DNA of 64,000 bases from Epiperipatus broadwayi (Eukaryota; Onychophora; Udeonychophora; Euonychophora; Peripatidae): NCBI GenBank assembly GCA_028023455.1, contig JAQFVV010000185.1, positions 1,439,239 through 1,503,238 on the forward strand, written 5' to 3'. The position numbers were made by a program, and so were the translations under genes. Within the stretch, counting starts at the first letter, position 1. Every line of letters begins with the position of its first letter. The notes under the pieces are model-generated. The model was not told the origin of the DNA. It saw only the letters and a list, made by a program, of their open reading frames with translations, and searched no databases. Positions 24,500 through 37,019 of this stretch are shown here, in pieces.

Positions 24500-27180
24500 T
24501 GTATAAAACACAAGCTTAGTATTAACTTTCTTATGTAAATGTAAATCTGAAGAAATAGTTCCTAAAGATTTACAGCTGAAATCTCCATTTCACTCTCAGA
24601 GAATTGAAAAAATTATTCAGAGAGCAAGGAATAAATTGTCAAAGGTTTTCCAAGTATCAAACCTTGCATTACATTATTAATGTAGAATGCTTTCTAAAAA
24701 AATACATTTTTTGATGAAGACTGCTCAAAACATTTCTTATGCAGTAAAAAGTCATATTCTACATTACATGGAAAAAATTAAAAGTATTCCAAAAGAAAAA
24801 AAAGTTGCAAACTTCCATGGGCATATCAAATATAATAATATCCCAATCAGTGTATAAGTTTCATCTGTTAAAAATCTCAGTTTTAAACATGTACCAAATA
24901 TTGAAATTTCTGATCTTGAAAAAGGATTAAATATTGTCATAACATTATCTAATATCCCTTTTTAGATATAATGACAATTATTACTGAGGACGTTACTCAA
25001 AAATTGCTGTTAGAATAAAACAGCAGAATTATGCGAGAAAATAAAAAGAACACTTGAGAAGCAACAAAAATTGAAGTCAAACATATCTTATATAAAGAAA
25101 TTAAATCTCTTAAAGTGGATAAATCTATTAACATTCTACCTGTTGACAAAGGAAATGCAACAGTTGTAATGGATACAACTGATTAAAACCACAAAATACA
25201 GGAAATTTTCACATAGAGCAATACAGAAAAATGTCCAAAAATTCCAATACTGATTATACAAAAAAACTTACAAGCATTACTCAGAAAGCATCACAGGTGC
25301 TTCAGTGATTCAGAAAAAAGTAAACTAACATCATAGTTCAGCAAAATTTCTCTTCTTTATTGTCTACATGTATTCCCTAAGGATAATGTTCTATTAAGGC
25401 TTATTGTTAGTTCTGTGAATTCACCTTGACAAAATTTATCAAGATTTCTTCTCAAAGTTCTTTGACCTATAATAAGCATACAAGATCTATGCCTTTGCCA
25501 TAAAATTTTAGACACATTGTAGAATTAATCAAGAACACAAAAATTGAAAGAACTGACATAGTATTAAGTTTTGATGCAAAAAGTTTATTCACAAACGTAC
25601 CATGTAAAGATTGTCTATTGTAAGAAAAGACTTAAATGGTGATAATACTTATAAACCATAACAACTCTTCCCATTGATAGTATAATGGAACTACTAACAT
25701 TCTGCATAGCAACAACATATTTTCAATACAACACAGAATTATTCTAAGAAAGTCAAGTAATGGCTATGAGCTCACTATTGTCACCTCTGATTAACAATAT
25801 TTATATGGAAGAACTTAAAACTACATCCATAAAGACTACTCCATATCTACTTAAACTTCAGCTTTGGCTTTGCTATGGTGAGAATTCATTTTCTATATGG
25901 CCAGATGGTGGAGCACTACTGCCGATTTGCTGGAATCACATCAACAACATATCCTCTTCAATTAATTTCACAATAGAATCAGAACAAGAAGGAAATTAAA
26001 TGTTCTTAGATGTTCTTGTGACAAATCTACCTCATGACAAAATCAAAACTATAGTTTATAAAACATCTCACACATATGAACAATTTGTTGCATACATATA
26101 CAATCACACAAAAGACACAAAGCATGAACTTATATTATCACTCTCAAATAGAGAGAAAGAAGTTTGTTCAGAAACCAGCAATATACAAAAAGAAATGATC
26201 TATATAGAACAAACTCTTATGAAAAATAGCTATCCATCAGTTGTTATTAACAAAATCTTAAATAGACAATATAAAGATCTATCAAAAGAAAAAAATATAT
26301 TGGTATGGTAATGTAATCCATACATAGCAAAAATAGCAGACAAATTTTAAAAAATCTGCAACCAGTATAACATCAGAATAGCTTTATGGAGCCATACCAC
26401 ATTGTGAAGAATTCTAATGTCTACAAAGCCTAAACTTGAAATGCTGAAAAGCAAAACTCATTTATAAAACATCATGTGAATGTGGAAATAGGTATATTGG
26501 TGCTTACCCCATTGAATAGTGATTTCAAAAACACAAAATAATAATTAGAAGAAAGACAACAGCTGTGTCTAAGGTAGCAGACCATGTATGTGCCAATAAA
26601 CATATGTTCAATTGGGAAAATAGAAAAAATATTGGATAGAGAAAAAATGATACAAGGAAAAAAAATTAAAGAAACTGTTTACATGAACGATGGCAAACAA
26701 CCTCATAAGTCAATCTAGTGTGACTGACTATGCATAATGTATGGAAACCACTAATCAACTTTTCTCTCAGGAAAAAGTGGAGAAATCAGAAGGAACCACA
26801 TAGATAAATATAATAATTTTTTACTGAATGTTTTCTTTGCTAAGATAGCTCAGTTATTTGTAGTGTTTCTTTAAAGTTCAATATTCAAAGATCTATGGGT
26901 CCAGGTTTGATTTCCATAATAGTACTGTCACTGGTCAAATACAACAACAGCTGAAAAAGAGAAAATAATACCTCTCAAAACATTATGCATATACTGTCCT
27001 GAAATATATCACTAACAGTTGAATGTATTTGGCATATTTAAATAAAGTTACATGTTTCTAAAGATATTCATTACTTATATTAGATGATGGAAATAGTCCA
27101 AAATGTAAATTTATTTAAAATATCATCATCACAAATGTTCAGGTAAACACAAATATAGTTCAAAATTAATTTTTAAAACA
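24500..27180 (+). pseudogene. Penelope-like element, most complete copy
   Basis: The order matches a whole PLE. N-terminal region near 24860-24960 contains 'FKHVPNIEISDLEKGLNI'. 'KSINILPVDKGNATVVMD' at 25120-25180 is the RT N-terminal motif. 'FPKDNVLLRLIVSSVNSP' at 25370-25430 follows, then 'VLSFDAKSLFTNVP' (motif A) at about 25560-25605. 'MSSLLSPLINNIYMEEL' is at 25766-25816. The catalytic site at 25874-25900 reads YGEN where YVDD is expected. The thumb is at 26000-26311. GIY-YIG follows at 26455-26560, 'CECGNRYIGAY'. The 3' region has a tRNA-like block and ends near 27180. The active site is lost and many stops are present. Confidence 0.82.
26838..26930 (+). other. tRNA-like block in PLE 3' tail (copy 3)
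   Basis: A box 'TAGCTCAGTTAT' (26846-26857) and B box 'GGTTTGATTTCC' (26904-26915) downstream of the GIY-YIG stop. Aligns by eye with the blocks at 20.7, 24.1 and 52.7 kb. Confidence 0.6.
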
Positions 27181-27249
27181 TAATATTTGTCTAGACTGCA
27201 TATTAATTATGAAAAAAACTATTAGAGTTTATTAAAAACTTAAATAGAT

Positions 27250-27426
27250 TATGTTCTGTACATGAGGGGTCAGACTGATCTTAGGACAACATGGGTGTAA
27301 CAAGAATCTCAGCTTCAGGATGGCCTTTGAGCATTCCATCATCAGATTTTCAATTGGATGGATGGTTGGAGAGTTGGTGTGTGGAGTAAACTGAAGCCTA
27401 TCCATTAAAGTATAAGGTTTGGCTAT

Positions 27427-27506
<80 letters not shown>

Positions 27507-27700
27507 CACTTATAACATATATGTGTAGAGATGGTAATCAGGACCAACTGATGGTTGCTGGTTTAGTATAAAATATGTATATTGGTGATTATCTATCTTT
27601 TCAACATATATGTGTTCAAGTGTATCAGTGTTACGAGATAAGTGTGGAGAGTGATGGTTCGTGTGAAAGCCTGTGCTCATATAGCCTATATATCACATAT
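27250..27700 (+). mobile_element. Family C repeat, fullest copy
   Basis: Matches 13050-12671 (minus) end to end. Between 'GGCTATCTTTA' and 'GAGCACTTATAA' lies a compound (TA)n tract (27429-27503), where the other copy has only about 10 bp of AT sequence. The microsatellite therefore expanded inside the transposon. A hammerhead-like fold is possible at 27541-27590. Confidence 0.65.
27541..27590 (+). ncRNA. Candidate degenerate hammerhead, family C
   Basis: Stem I ACCAA/TTGGT would give five pairs around CTGATGG ... TAAAA, with stem III ATA/TAT closed by two bases and A at the cleavage position. Core positions A9 and G12 are changed. Other copies keep the core boxes separately: CTGATGA at about 14230, and CTGATGA plus GAAA at about 37738-37765. 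The assignment rests on combining copies and is tentative. Confidence 0.35.
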
Positions 27701-27754
27701 ATAGACACAGGTATATAATAAGTCTGTGTGTTTCAGTTAAAAAACTATTAAGAG

Positions 27755-27835
27755 TTTATTCTCGAGGTTACAGCCTCGGTAAATATTATTTATGTAATCA
27801 ATGTGCGTTTAATAAATTTATAATTAAAACTTATA
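27755..27835 (+). repeat. Family D segment
   Basis: 'GAGGTTACAGCCTCGG' followed by 'TAAATATTATTTATGTAATC' and 'AATGTGCGTTTAATAAATTTAT' matches the outer right flank of the foldback at 47.74-47.79 kb. This is a short dispersed repeat of unknown family. Confidence 0.5.
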
Positions 27836-27876
27836 ATGTAAATATTTGATTTATATAACACAATGTTTTTGTAAAT

Positions 27877-28028
27877 TTATAATACTAACGATTGGCTAAA
27901 ACCACTGCACATACACTTTACAGATGTAACACTATTTATAATGAATAAAGTGAGAGTATACATTATAAATAGTGTTACATCTGTAAAGCGCATGTGCAGT
28001 GGTTTTAGCCAGTCGTTAGTATTATAAA
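27877..28028. repeat. Foldback element with 67-bp arms
   Basis: The left arm from 'TTATAATACTAACG' to 'TATTTATAATG' (27943) is the near-perfect inverse of 27961-28028, with a 17-bp loop. It has no coding capacity: a MITE-like foldback or hairpin insertion. Confidence 0.85.
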
Positions 28029-31000
28029 ACTTATAATGCAAATTTTAATATGAGATATGAAGATAATTTAAGACAGTAAAAATTGATCACTATCAATAGA
28101 TAAGTGTACCATTGAATTAATGACTAAATTTGCCTTTGAGTAGCAAATTAGCTTTTTGTATTCTTAATTAGTATTTATCAATCAAATTAAATACATAAAA
28201 AACTCATTAAGCAATTTATACAGATATATTTTTTTAAATTGATTAATAAAAATATAGATTATTAATTGTGAAGATCAATATGTTTAATAACATTTAAAAA
28301 CTCTTAAGCACAAAATATTTGCTAAGTAGATAATGTTAACTATGATCGTTATATTTGTTTTTAACCCAGTTCTATTATACCACTTACAACTTTACAAAAC
28401 TAAAAGTAAAACAAATATAATTCCAAGTCCATATCATACTAATATTATGTAGTATTAAAGGATGTATTTCAATACAGGATTTTTGTTATTTATTCATCAA
28501 AAATTTCAGGAGAATACGTTTTTTCACAATTTTATTAAATCTACTTAAATTCTGCAGAAACATTATTAGTTTTGTTTTTGTGAGTTTAATTCTATGTAAG
28601 CATACTTAAAGAATATCATGGGAGTATAGATTGTCAAATATTCACTATCAGCAGCATCTACACTGGTGGATTCTTGTAATTGAAAGTTTTTGTAAAAAAA
28701 AAAAAAATTTAAATGTAATATATATTTTCATGATTAGCAGAAAGGAATAAATATCTTTCCAAGTGTAGCAAATTTTGTGCTAATTTTTACCCATAGAAGA
28801 AAATTTCTCATTATTAATCTACAGTTTGAACAGTCCAATAATAGTTTAAAGGTTTGAGGGTTATTTTGTATCTAGATTTGATATAATGTAACTATAGTAT
28901 ATTGTTTTCTTGAAATATGTGATATTTTAGTTATATTTATATAAAGGGATATTTCTATGATTTAATATAAGTATTGTATATTATTCTAAACATATTTACT
29001 CATTTTATTTATGAATGTTAACTTATTGTGTTCTTTCCAGTGTCTATCATTTTGAAATAATAACAATATAATCACTACAGCCTATAATAAATAACATTAA
29101 TAAAAGTTATAAAAAAATGTCATCTTGTCAGTTGATTATGAACATGTATGTAATGCAATAAGTCATTCTTTATTTCAATATCAAAACAACGTTCAATTTG
29201 ATATTAAATTATGAATGAAAATTTAGCAGAATTTTAATTAAATCTTGCAACATCTGTTATAATTTACATATATGTACAGTGCACTTTCTTTACAAACTGA
29301 AATGTTTGAAATATCTTCGAAAGTTTTTTTATAAACAGCAGGAGTAAAAAATAACATATATAATATTATTATACATTTATATAGTGTTTAATAAATTATT
29401 TACATATTTAAATATTTATTTCAAATCAAGGTTAATTAATAAATTTTATTAACAGCCGTGGCTTATTTATTAGTATATAGTTAATACAAAGAAGGCTTTC
29501 ATTAAATTATTTTTAAATGTATGTTCAAATTTTAATATCAAAGTAAACACTGTGCTTCTGTACAAATAAATACTGTATTTCTGTGTTTTATGGAGTCACA
29601 ACTGGTTTCCAACTCTATTATGGTGTAGAGCTGTCAAAAACATTTCAATCAGAGATTGATGTTTAAATCAAATGTTGCTTTAAAATTGTAGAAATAATCC
29701 ATAGAAGTCATAAGTTAAAGTTACTATTAATATATTTTTACATATTTATGTGGTGTTCAGTTAACTACACATAATTAGATAGTCTTATATAGATTTATGA
29801 CTACTTAACTGTTTTCCAATTTAGCATTTTGGAAGTGGAAAATGATTGCCCTTTGGTGATTTAAGCTTAAAATTATTCTCTTGCAATTATTTGCAGCATT
29901 CATTTCTATTTTTCTAGTCATTTTATGATAATTGGAATTTAAAATATATAGTGATTTTTTAATTAAAAAAAAGTCAATACATCAGTGTTGCATAAATAAC
30001 ATAATAAAAAAATGTGGAAAGTATTATTGATTGGTGGATTTTTTATTTTCAAAGTAGTCATTTTGTGAGAACTCAACATTTCTTCAAAACTCAATCTTAA
30101 AAGTCATTTATATTCATTATATGTGTGAATATTTTTGCAAAATACTTGTGAATTATTTATGTTTTGATAAGAATATTATGATTAGACTCAGATTCTATTC
30201 AAACATATTGTTTTCATAGAATATAAATAAAAAATACAATTTCACTGGCTAAAAAATACCTTTACATCTATTTTAATTTTTATTTTTGTCATTTTATCAT
30301 AAATTATAAGTAGAATTTTAAAATTGAAAATATGGTTTCTTTGATTTAAATGTATTTGATCAAAAATTTGTTTAGGTTTTAAAAATTGACTTGTTAAACA
30401 GATTTTATTTTATTCCAAATAGATTTTATTGGGAATTATAAGATAACAAAAGCTATTGTTCAGATTTTGTATTTTCGCTTACTTTTTTATATAATTTCAA
30501 AGTTGAAATCTTATTTTTATGAGTGGTTTATATTTTTAAACATATAAGTTTAAAAATAATATTTTTAAAATTAGGAAATATATTAAATATTTGTTTGATA
30601 AAATAAAAAGTTGGAAAAGCAACCTAAAAGCTAACATGAGCAAAAATGAGCAACCTGAGTTGACATTTCTTTAACTATCAACTATATCATGGGACAGTTT
30701 TTAAAGAAAATATATACAGGTATATTAATTATAAATCTATTTATGCACTTTTGGAATGGTGCTAGATAAAGCTATATTCCATACAATTGATCTTTTTAAT
30801 TTAAACACTAAGAAAAATTATTATAAGAATGAAGCAAAAAAAGTTCAAAGCTAATAAACAATCATAAACAATTTTATAAGTTCTCTGTAACCAATAAAAA
30901 TAGCAACATAATCACAGTGATAATTAGCTTCAAAAATGAAAAAGAGAAATGACATCTTAGATAATTGGCCATGAAGATGTAAATTCCTCCAGGACAATAT

Positions 31001-31285
31001 CATGAATATTTCACTTTGAATATATTTGTCTATTAATCACTTTTTTAATAAATACCATCAAAATTATTTAATAGTAATTATATATTAAACTATTTCCATT
31101 ATCTCTTAAAAATGACCCTTTTAAGCATATCAAATAGGATCAATTGTGAGTAATAACACACATATTAGTAGAACACAATGTTTTGAATAGCAAAGAATTG
31201 ACCCTATATTTTTAAATTCAAGAATATTGAATACAAGGTGATTTTAGTTGATTAAGAGTATCATCTTAAATTCATTTTTTAAAAA
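28029..31285. other. AT-rich stretch with no recognised gene
   Basis: About 3.2 kb in which I saw no transposon protein, tRNA, foldback or ribozyme motif on either strand. It is probably old unique or heavily decayed DNA. Confidence 0.45.
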
Positions 31286-31444
31286 GCATCACATGATCAC
31301 CATCTCTTATACTAGCACATAATTGTTTATAAACAAGAAAAAACTCTCCATACAGTAAGGCCACCCTGTGCCAACCAAGAGTAATCAATGGATACCAGAA
31401 GGCTTGTGCATAAAATCTCTATCTAATGCCTACTCATCCAATAT

Positions 31445-31486
31445 CCCCCAGACTAGTTTCTGGCATGTGGACTTCATCGGTAAGTA
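31445..31486 (-). ncRNA. Hammerhead relic, family A
   Basis: GAAA and stem III are present. The core reads CCGATGA (U4 to C) and stem I pairing is largely lost. Confidence 0.45.
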
Positions 31487-31900
31487 CATTTGGATCTGAG
31501 AGCACTGCACCTAGATCTTAGGATCTAATGCAACCCTCCAGCAAGCACCTTTTATCTCTACTTAACTATAAAACTATGAGAATGAAATTGAAAACACAAA
31601 AATATTTTCAATCCAAGCCCAATAGCTTATATAGTCATATGGATCTGAACTCTTTTCAGCACCCATGCATTTTGGTGTCTTTGGCTCTTTAACAACCATA
31701 GCCACCACTATCCTATTAGGCAAGATTGGTGTTAAACCATTTAGTCTCACATGATCATCATCTCTTATACTAGCACATAATTGTTTATAAACAAGGCAAA
31801 ACTCTCCATAGAGTAGTGCCACTCTGTGCCAACCAGAATAATCAATGGATGACAGAAGGCTTGTGCATAAAATCCCTATCTAATGCCTACTCATCCAATA

Positions 31901-31942
31901 TACCCATATTAGTTTCTGTCTTGTGGCCTTCATCAGTGAGGA
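31901..31942 (-). ncRNA. Hammerhead, family A, both core boxes intact
   Basis: CTGATGA and GAAA are intact. Stem I TCCTCA/TGGGTA has one mismatch, stem II has one pair lost, and stem III is reduced to A-U. The core is right but the helices are weak. Confidence 0.6.
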
Positions 31943-32338
31943 GCTTTGGATCTGAGAGTACTGCACCTAGATCTTAGGATCTAATGCAACCCTCCAGCAA
32001 CCACCTTTTATCTTTATTTGACTATAAAAATATGAGAATAAAATTGAAAACACAAAAATATTTTCAATCTAAGCTCAATAGCTTATATAGTCATATGGGT
32101 CTGAACTCTGTTCAGCATCCATACATTTTGGTGTCTTTGGCTCTTTAATAACCATAGCAACCACTAACCTATTAGGCAAGATTGGCATTAAACCATTAAG
32201 CATCACATGATAACCATCTCTTATACTAGCACAGAATTGTTTATAAACAAGGTGAAACTCTCTTACAGTAATGCCATCTGTGCCAACCAGAGTAAGCAAG
32301 ATACTAAGATCTAGATGCAGTGCTGTCAGATCCAAAGC

Positions 32339-32380
32339 TTCTCGCTGATGAAGACCACAAGCCAAAAACTAGTGTGGGAT
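32339..32380 (+). ncRNA. Hammerhead relic, family A
   Basis: CTGATGA intact, second box AAAA instead of GAAA, cleavage position G instead of H. Probably inactive. Confidence 0.45.
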
Positions 32381-32496
32381 ATTGGATGAGTAGACATTAG
32401 ATAAAGATTTTATGCACAAGCCTTCTGGCATCCAATTGATTTCTCTGGTTGGCACAGGGTGGCACAACTGTATGGAAAGTTTTGCCTTGCTTAAAT

Positions 32497-32726
32497 TCAA
32501 TTTTTATGAATCTATAAGTCTATATTTAATTCCCATGCTAATACTGCCACTAGTCAGGTGGCAATTCTTGAAAAAGAAGGCAGAATAATACCAGTTGAAA
32601 CATATTATATATTAACTTATTTGCTTTTATTAATAGTTTAATATACTTGAAAACTTTAAATAAAGTGAATTTTTTAAAGACATTGAGCAATTAATATTAG
32701 ATTCTGGAAATAGGCCAACTTATAAT
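32497..32726 (+). pseudogene. PLE 3' tail, left part, split by family A insertion
   Basis: Aligns with 26890-27110: B-box-like remnant near 32525-32540, then 'GAATAATACC', 'AATATACTTG', 'AAAGACATTGAGCAATTA' and 'GGAAATAGGCC'. The alignment resumes at about 33128 after the family A foldback. No A box remains. Confidence 0.65.
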
Positions 32727-33127
32727 TCATCACATGATCACCACTTTTTATGCATGTTCATAACTGTTATTAAAATAGGAAAACTCTACACACAGTAGTG
32801 TCACTAAGTGCAAGATAGAGTAATCAATGGATGACAGAAGGATTGTGCTTAAAACCCCTATTTAGTGTCTACTCATCCAATATCACCAACTAGATTCTAG
32901 CTTGTAACTTTTATCAGTGAAGAGACTTGGATCTAGGTGCAGTGCTCTCAGATACAAGTCACCTTACTGACAAAAGCCACAATCTAGAAACTAGTTTGAG
33001 ATATTGAATGAGAGGCACTAAATAGAAATTTTATGCACAAGCCTTCTGACATCCATTGATTACTAAGCTTGCACTGAGTAGCACTAATGTATGCAGAGTT
33101 TTGCCTGTGTTTACTAACATAATTACT
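32727..33127. mobile_element. Family A foldback nested in PLE tail
   Basis: Outer left end 'CATCACATGATCACCAC' and right end 'TTTTGCCTGTGTTTA' enclose two opposed hammerhead relics: about 32884-32923 minus (core CTGATAA) and 32961-33002 plus (CTGACAA, GAAA intact). The PLE tail continues on both sides, so the insertion can be bounded to within a few bases. Confidence 0.7.
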
Positions 33128-33190
33128 ACTAAAATATCATCATCACAAATTTTCAGACAAACACAAAAATATTTAATAATGTGAACATTT
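33128..33190 (+). pseudogene. PLE 3' tail, right part
   Basis: 'AAAATATCATCATCACAAAT' followed by 'TTCAGACAAACACAAA' matches 27119-27160, the continuation of the tail interrupted at 32726. Confidence 0.65.
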
Positions 33191-34193
33191 AACTGTAATA
33201 CTTTGTAGTCTGGTGACATCACCTTCTATTTGTAAAAAGTTAATTCTAAAAAAATATAAGTAATAATTAGGTAACTTCTGTCTGGGCAATAGAAGCCAAA
33301 ATTGCACAAATGATGAATCTTAAAACTTCCTTAATTAGTAATTCATAATGAATGCATTTTAATAGTGAGTAATAGTTGCTAATCTATTGGATAAGGTATA
33401 ATTTGGATGTGAAATTAAATGTTTAGATTACAAAATTTGGAAAGCACATTTTTTTGCATAAATATTCAATAAAAAGAGGGATGGGCATAACGTATTTTAC
33501 GAAAATAAAGGCAAGTTAGTATCAATACTAATTTAAGATTAAAGCAAAAAATTTTGAGCATCTGCATTTATGAAAATATTAATTATAGATCACCTGTCTT
33601 TTATTAATTAGTGAGGACTGCTACAATCTAATGAAGAGAACGTTTTTTTTTTTTTGCTTTTGGGGAGTTGTGAGACAATGTAATAAATGTATGGTTTGCT
33701 GTTTCTGAATGTCAATTAAAGAGTGGATATTTTATTAGTAGTGAAACAATATTAATTATTTATATTCTTACTTTTGTCAAATATAAATTTTTTGATTGAA
33801 TAAAAACTATGGCTATTCACACTTTTGAATTTCTAAAAGACCAAAACCAAGAACCAAATGAATTTCTCTGATTTCACTCAAAATCAACATTAAGAGCAGT
33901 AGTTTGCTTTGTTTCATTCATTTATAGTAAGATTGAATAATCAAAGAGCAGTAGATTATGGCACTATATAAAAATCCTAAGAGGAAGGCTATTAGCTTGA
34001 AATTAGACTGTGGAACTGGATATAATAATGCAATATAATGGTCGTTAAGTATTAAATCTTATAGTATAGATGGCTGAAGAATGAAGGTAAATGGAATTAA
34101 TTGTTACTCTTAAATCATAACTAGAAGACACTATGAAAAAAGTAATGAAAATGCATTTATATGAATATTTTGCTATCACATTAAACTTTAGGA
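33191..34193. other. AT-rich stretch with no recognised gene
   Basis: Nothing recognised on either strand. Confidence 0.4.
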
Positions 34194-34213
34194 TTATATA
34201 TATATATATCTCT

Positions 34214-34294
<81 letters not shown>
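34194..34294. repeat. (TA)n microsatellite, interrupted
   Basis: Two TA tracts, 34194-34209 and 34217-34294, separated by 'CTCTCCC'. Confidence 0.95.
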
Positions 34295-34298
<4 letters not shown>

Positions 34299-35750
34299 GG
34301 ATAATATAATGTAAGACAATTTAATTCCAAAAAAATGTTATTGCAAGATTTGCTGTGAATAATATAAGTAAATGTTTAATCTTAATTCAGGTAAATTTTT
34401 ATATTTCTTATATTGGTCACTGGATTGAAAATTTCAAGTAAATCAACTTTTCTCTTTATTTGTTTAATATGATTTTAACTGTTATTTCATATCTGTTAAA
34501 AACTTGTTTTAAATACTTATTTTTAAAAATTTGCTTGCATGTGACTCAATTTATTTAATTTATTTAATTATTATGTCCTATTTTTATTTTACATATTTAA
34601 TTTTTTTTTTTTTTTGCATTTGTTTTTGTATCAGTTTAAATAATATTCTTAAGACTTTTTAAAAACACCTAGTAAGTTAGATTATAATTCAAAATACAAC
34701 TTTTTTTTATTATTAAAGAATTGTATGTTTCTTTATTATAAAAGATTATAAGGTGAATCAAATCAGCCTGATTTTTTTTTCTCTCTTTCTTAATAGTCAG
34801 TTGAATCATAAAAGTGACAAATATTATACATATAATAAAAATAAGTCCATAACTGCAATTCCCATGAATGGAACTTAAATGTTAATATTATTTAAGTTAA
34901 TGCCTATATTATTTATAATCTCAAAGAATTCATTAATATTCCTTTCTAGCATGAAGAAGTAAGATAAATAAACTTGCAGTGTGTGTAAAATATAAATTAT
35001 TAGTAAAAGAGAAATTAATTAAATAAATATTGGAATCTCATATAAACACATTTATAATGCAACATCTCTCTCTCTCTCTTGTATTTCTCCTGATCTATTA
35101 AGAAAATACAAATATCATTTTTTAATTTTATCGAGTCTAAATTTATAAAATATTTATGATAACAAATGAAGTAGCAAGTTAATATTTCCATAGTAAATAA
35201 TTGAGTTGTGAATATTAAAATATTTGTCGGAATGGCCTTCATGATGATGTTAATTGCATAATCCAGAGTCATGTTAAAGCAATTTTTTTCTATGTAACTT
35301 CCATAATAGTATAGTTAGTTAATTAATAAATGAAGTAATGAGTTTCAACTCACATATACAGTCATAAAATTTGTTATTTGGTTGAAATGTTGATTTTTTA
35401 ATTAAAAGCAATAAAATAAATGTGTTTATGGATTATAGTCTATTACGTGGTCATATGAAATAAAAAATAACTAAACTTTAAAGCAAAATGGATTAAGTGT
35501 CTATAAACTAACATATTAATAATGTACATATATAATAAAATAAGTGATAAATGCCAAACATTTGGATTTAAAGTTGCAATGTTTTTCAATTGGTTTAAAC
35601 TACTAAATTACAAATAACTTTCAGGGTTTTAGAAAATGGATTATGGATTTAAAATGCCACAATATTAATTATACCAAAATTCATAGCTATTAGCAAATAC
35701 TCTACAATTTATTAGTGTGCTACAATATATGTGATTGAATATTTATAAAT
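34295..35750. other. AT-rich stretch with no recognised gene
   Basis: Poly-T runs at 34602-34615 and 34772-34780 and a short CT run at 35066-35079. No gene or transposon signature. Confidence 0.4.
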
Positions 35751-35759
35751 ACTGTAATC

Positions 35760-36379
35760 AGATATATGTAAAGTATAACTTTAAAAATTTTATCCATTTA
35801 GGAGTCCTTTCGACTCTCCTTGTAGTCTTTGTCAACTATCACTTTGAAAAGCTAACCTTCCCACAATTCTGTGATCTTAACATTTACTGTCTGCCTGTTG
35901 ATTAAGACTTGTTTGTATTCATATATTAGCACAGCTTCCTTTATTTTCCATTTGTTATTTTTTTCAATTTGTAATATTTTACATTATTAGAATTTAAGTT
36001 AGAACCATAAATATATGACTTATTTTGGTAATAAAAAATGAATGCTAACCCTTTTTATTAACAAGTGCTCTTTAATTCTTTTTTCCAACATACATCTTAA
36101 TTCCTCCATATATCCACTACCATCCTTATATATCCATTTATAAGTGATGCAATTTTTATTTATAGATGAGGTTTTATCTGTAGAGGTATTTATTAATTTG
36201 ATTAAGGTAGGAGATACATAAAATGCGATGACACATATTTCTTTATAAATTTTCCTCATAAAATTTACTTGATCTTTCAAAATATATGGCATTGATTTCC
36301 ATATTTTTTTTATTAGCAGGAGAATAAATATTATTATTAATATTTTTATTCTTATATTTTGTATTAAATTTTTAATAAC

Positions 36380-36418
<39 letters not shown>

Positions 36419-36436
36419 TATTAAATTTTTAATAAC

Positions 36437-36470
<34 letters not shown>

Positions 36471-36960
36471 TATAATTGTAGCCAACAGTTAACAATTCAT
36501 TTGAATACATTTAAATATTTTTACCTTTATCCGATGAGACTATTATTTCTAAATTAGAAGGACTTCAAATCTGTCATTTTTTGTGACATTGACACTCTTG
36601 ATTTATATGAAATATAACCTCTTTTTGCTATTGGTTTTATGGTCATACAGTAATCCAGCTTACATTAATTTCTAGTTATTTTAAGATCAAGAAACTGAAT
36701 GCATACTAAATTTTTGTCTGTTTTTTTCCATTTTAAGACATTTAAATTATTTAATTCTGTAAATAATTCTTTAATTGTATTTGGCCTGCTGCATACACAA
36801 ACATCATTGACATACCAATAATATATAGTAATATGTTTTTGATAACATTCTTTCTTCATAATATTTTCTTCATATGTAGAAATTACAAAATTGCATATTT
36901 TAGCAACAAATGGTAAACCCATTGTCCAGCCATTTTCCATTTAATAAAAATTCTTCTTAA
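35760..36960 (-). pseudogene. Penelope-like element (second lineage), minus arm
   Basis: At 36665-36940 the frame 'TMGLPFVAKICNFVISTYEE' leads to 'YYWYVNDVCVC', an RT catalytic region with YVND for YVDD, and then 'CIQFLDLKITRN'. At 36020-36292 the thumb/linker 'FYVSPTLIKLINTSTDKTS' is followed by a decayed GIY-YIG: 'YMEELRCMLEKRIKEHLL', where YIGETR..L..R.KEH is expected. The tail at 35760-36000 is inverted and duplicated at 37370-37570. A 58-bp unit ending in (TA)n is tandemly duplicated at 36357-36470. Confidence 0.7.
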
Positions 36961-37019
36961 AAAGTGCATAAATATTTTTATCAATTTTTTTATCAATATT
37001 TTTATTTTATAAAGAAAAT

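Larger units (their letters stand above)
31286..32490. mobile_element. Family A tandem array with inverted end
   Basis: Minus-oriented monomers repeat with a period of 456-458 bp: 'GTTTATAAACAAG' starts at 31325, 31783 and 32239. They switch at about 32287 to a partial plus copy ending at 32490. Each unit contains a hammerhead relic (31445-31486, 31901-31942, 32339-32380). The tandem head-to-tail layout resembles family B, so the two behave alike despite little sequence similarity outside the ribozyme. Confidence 0.75.
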
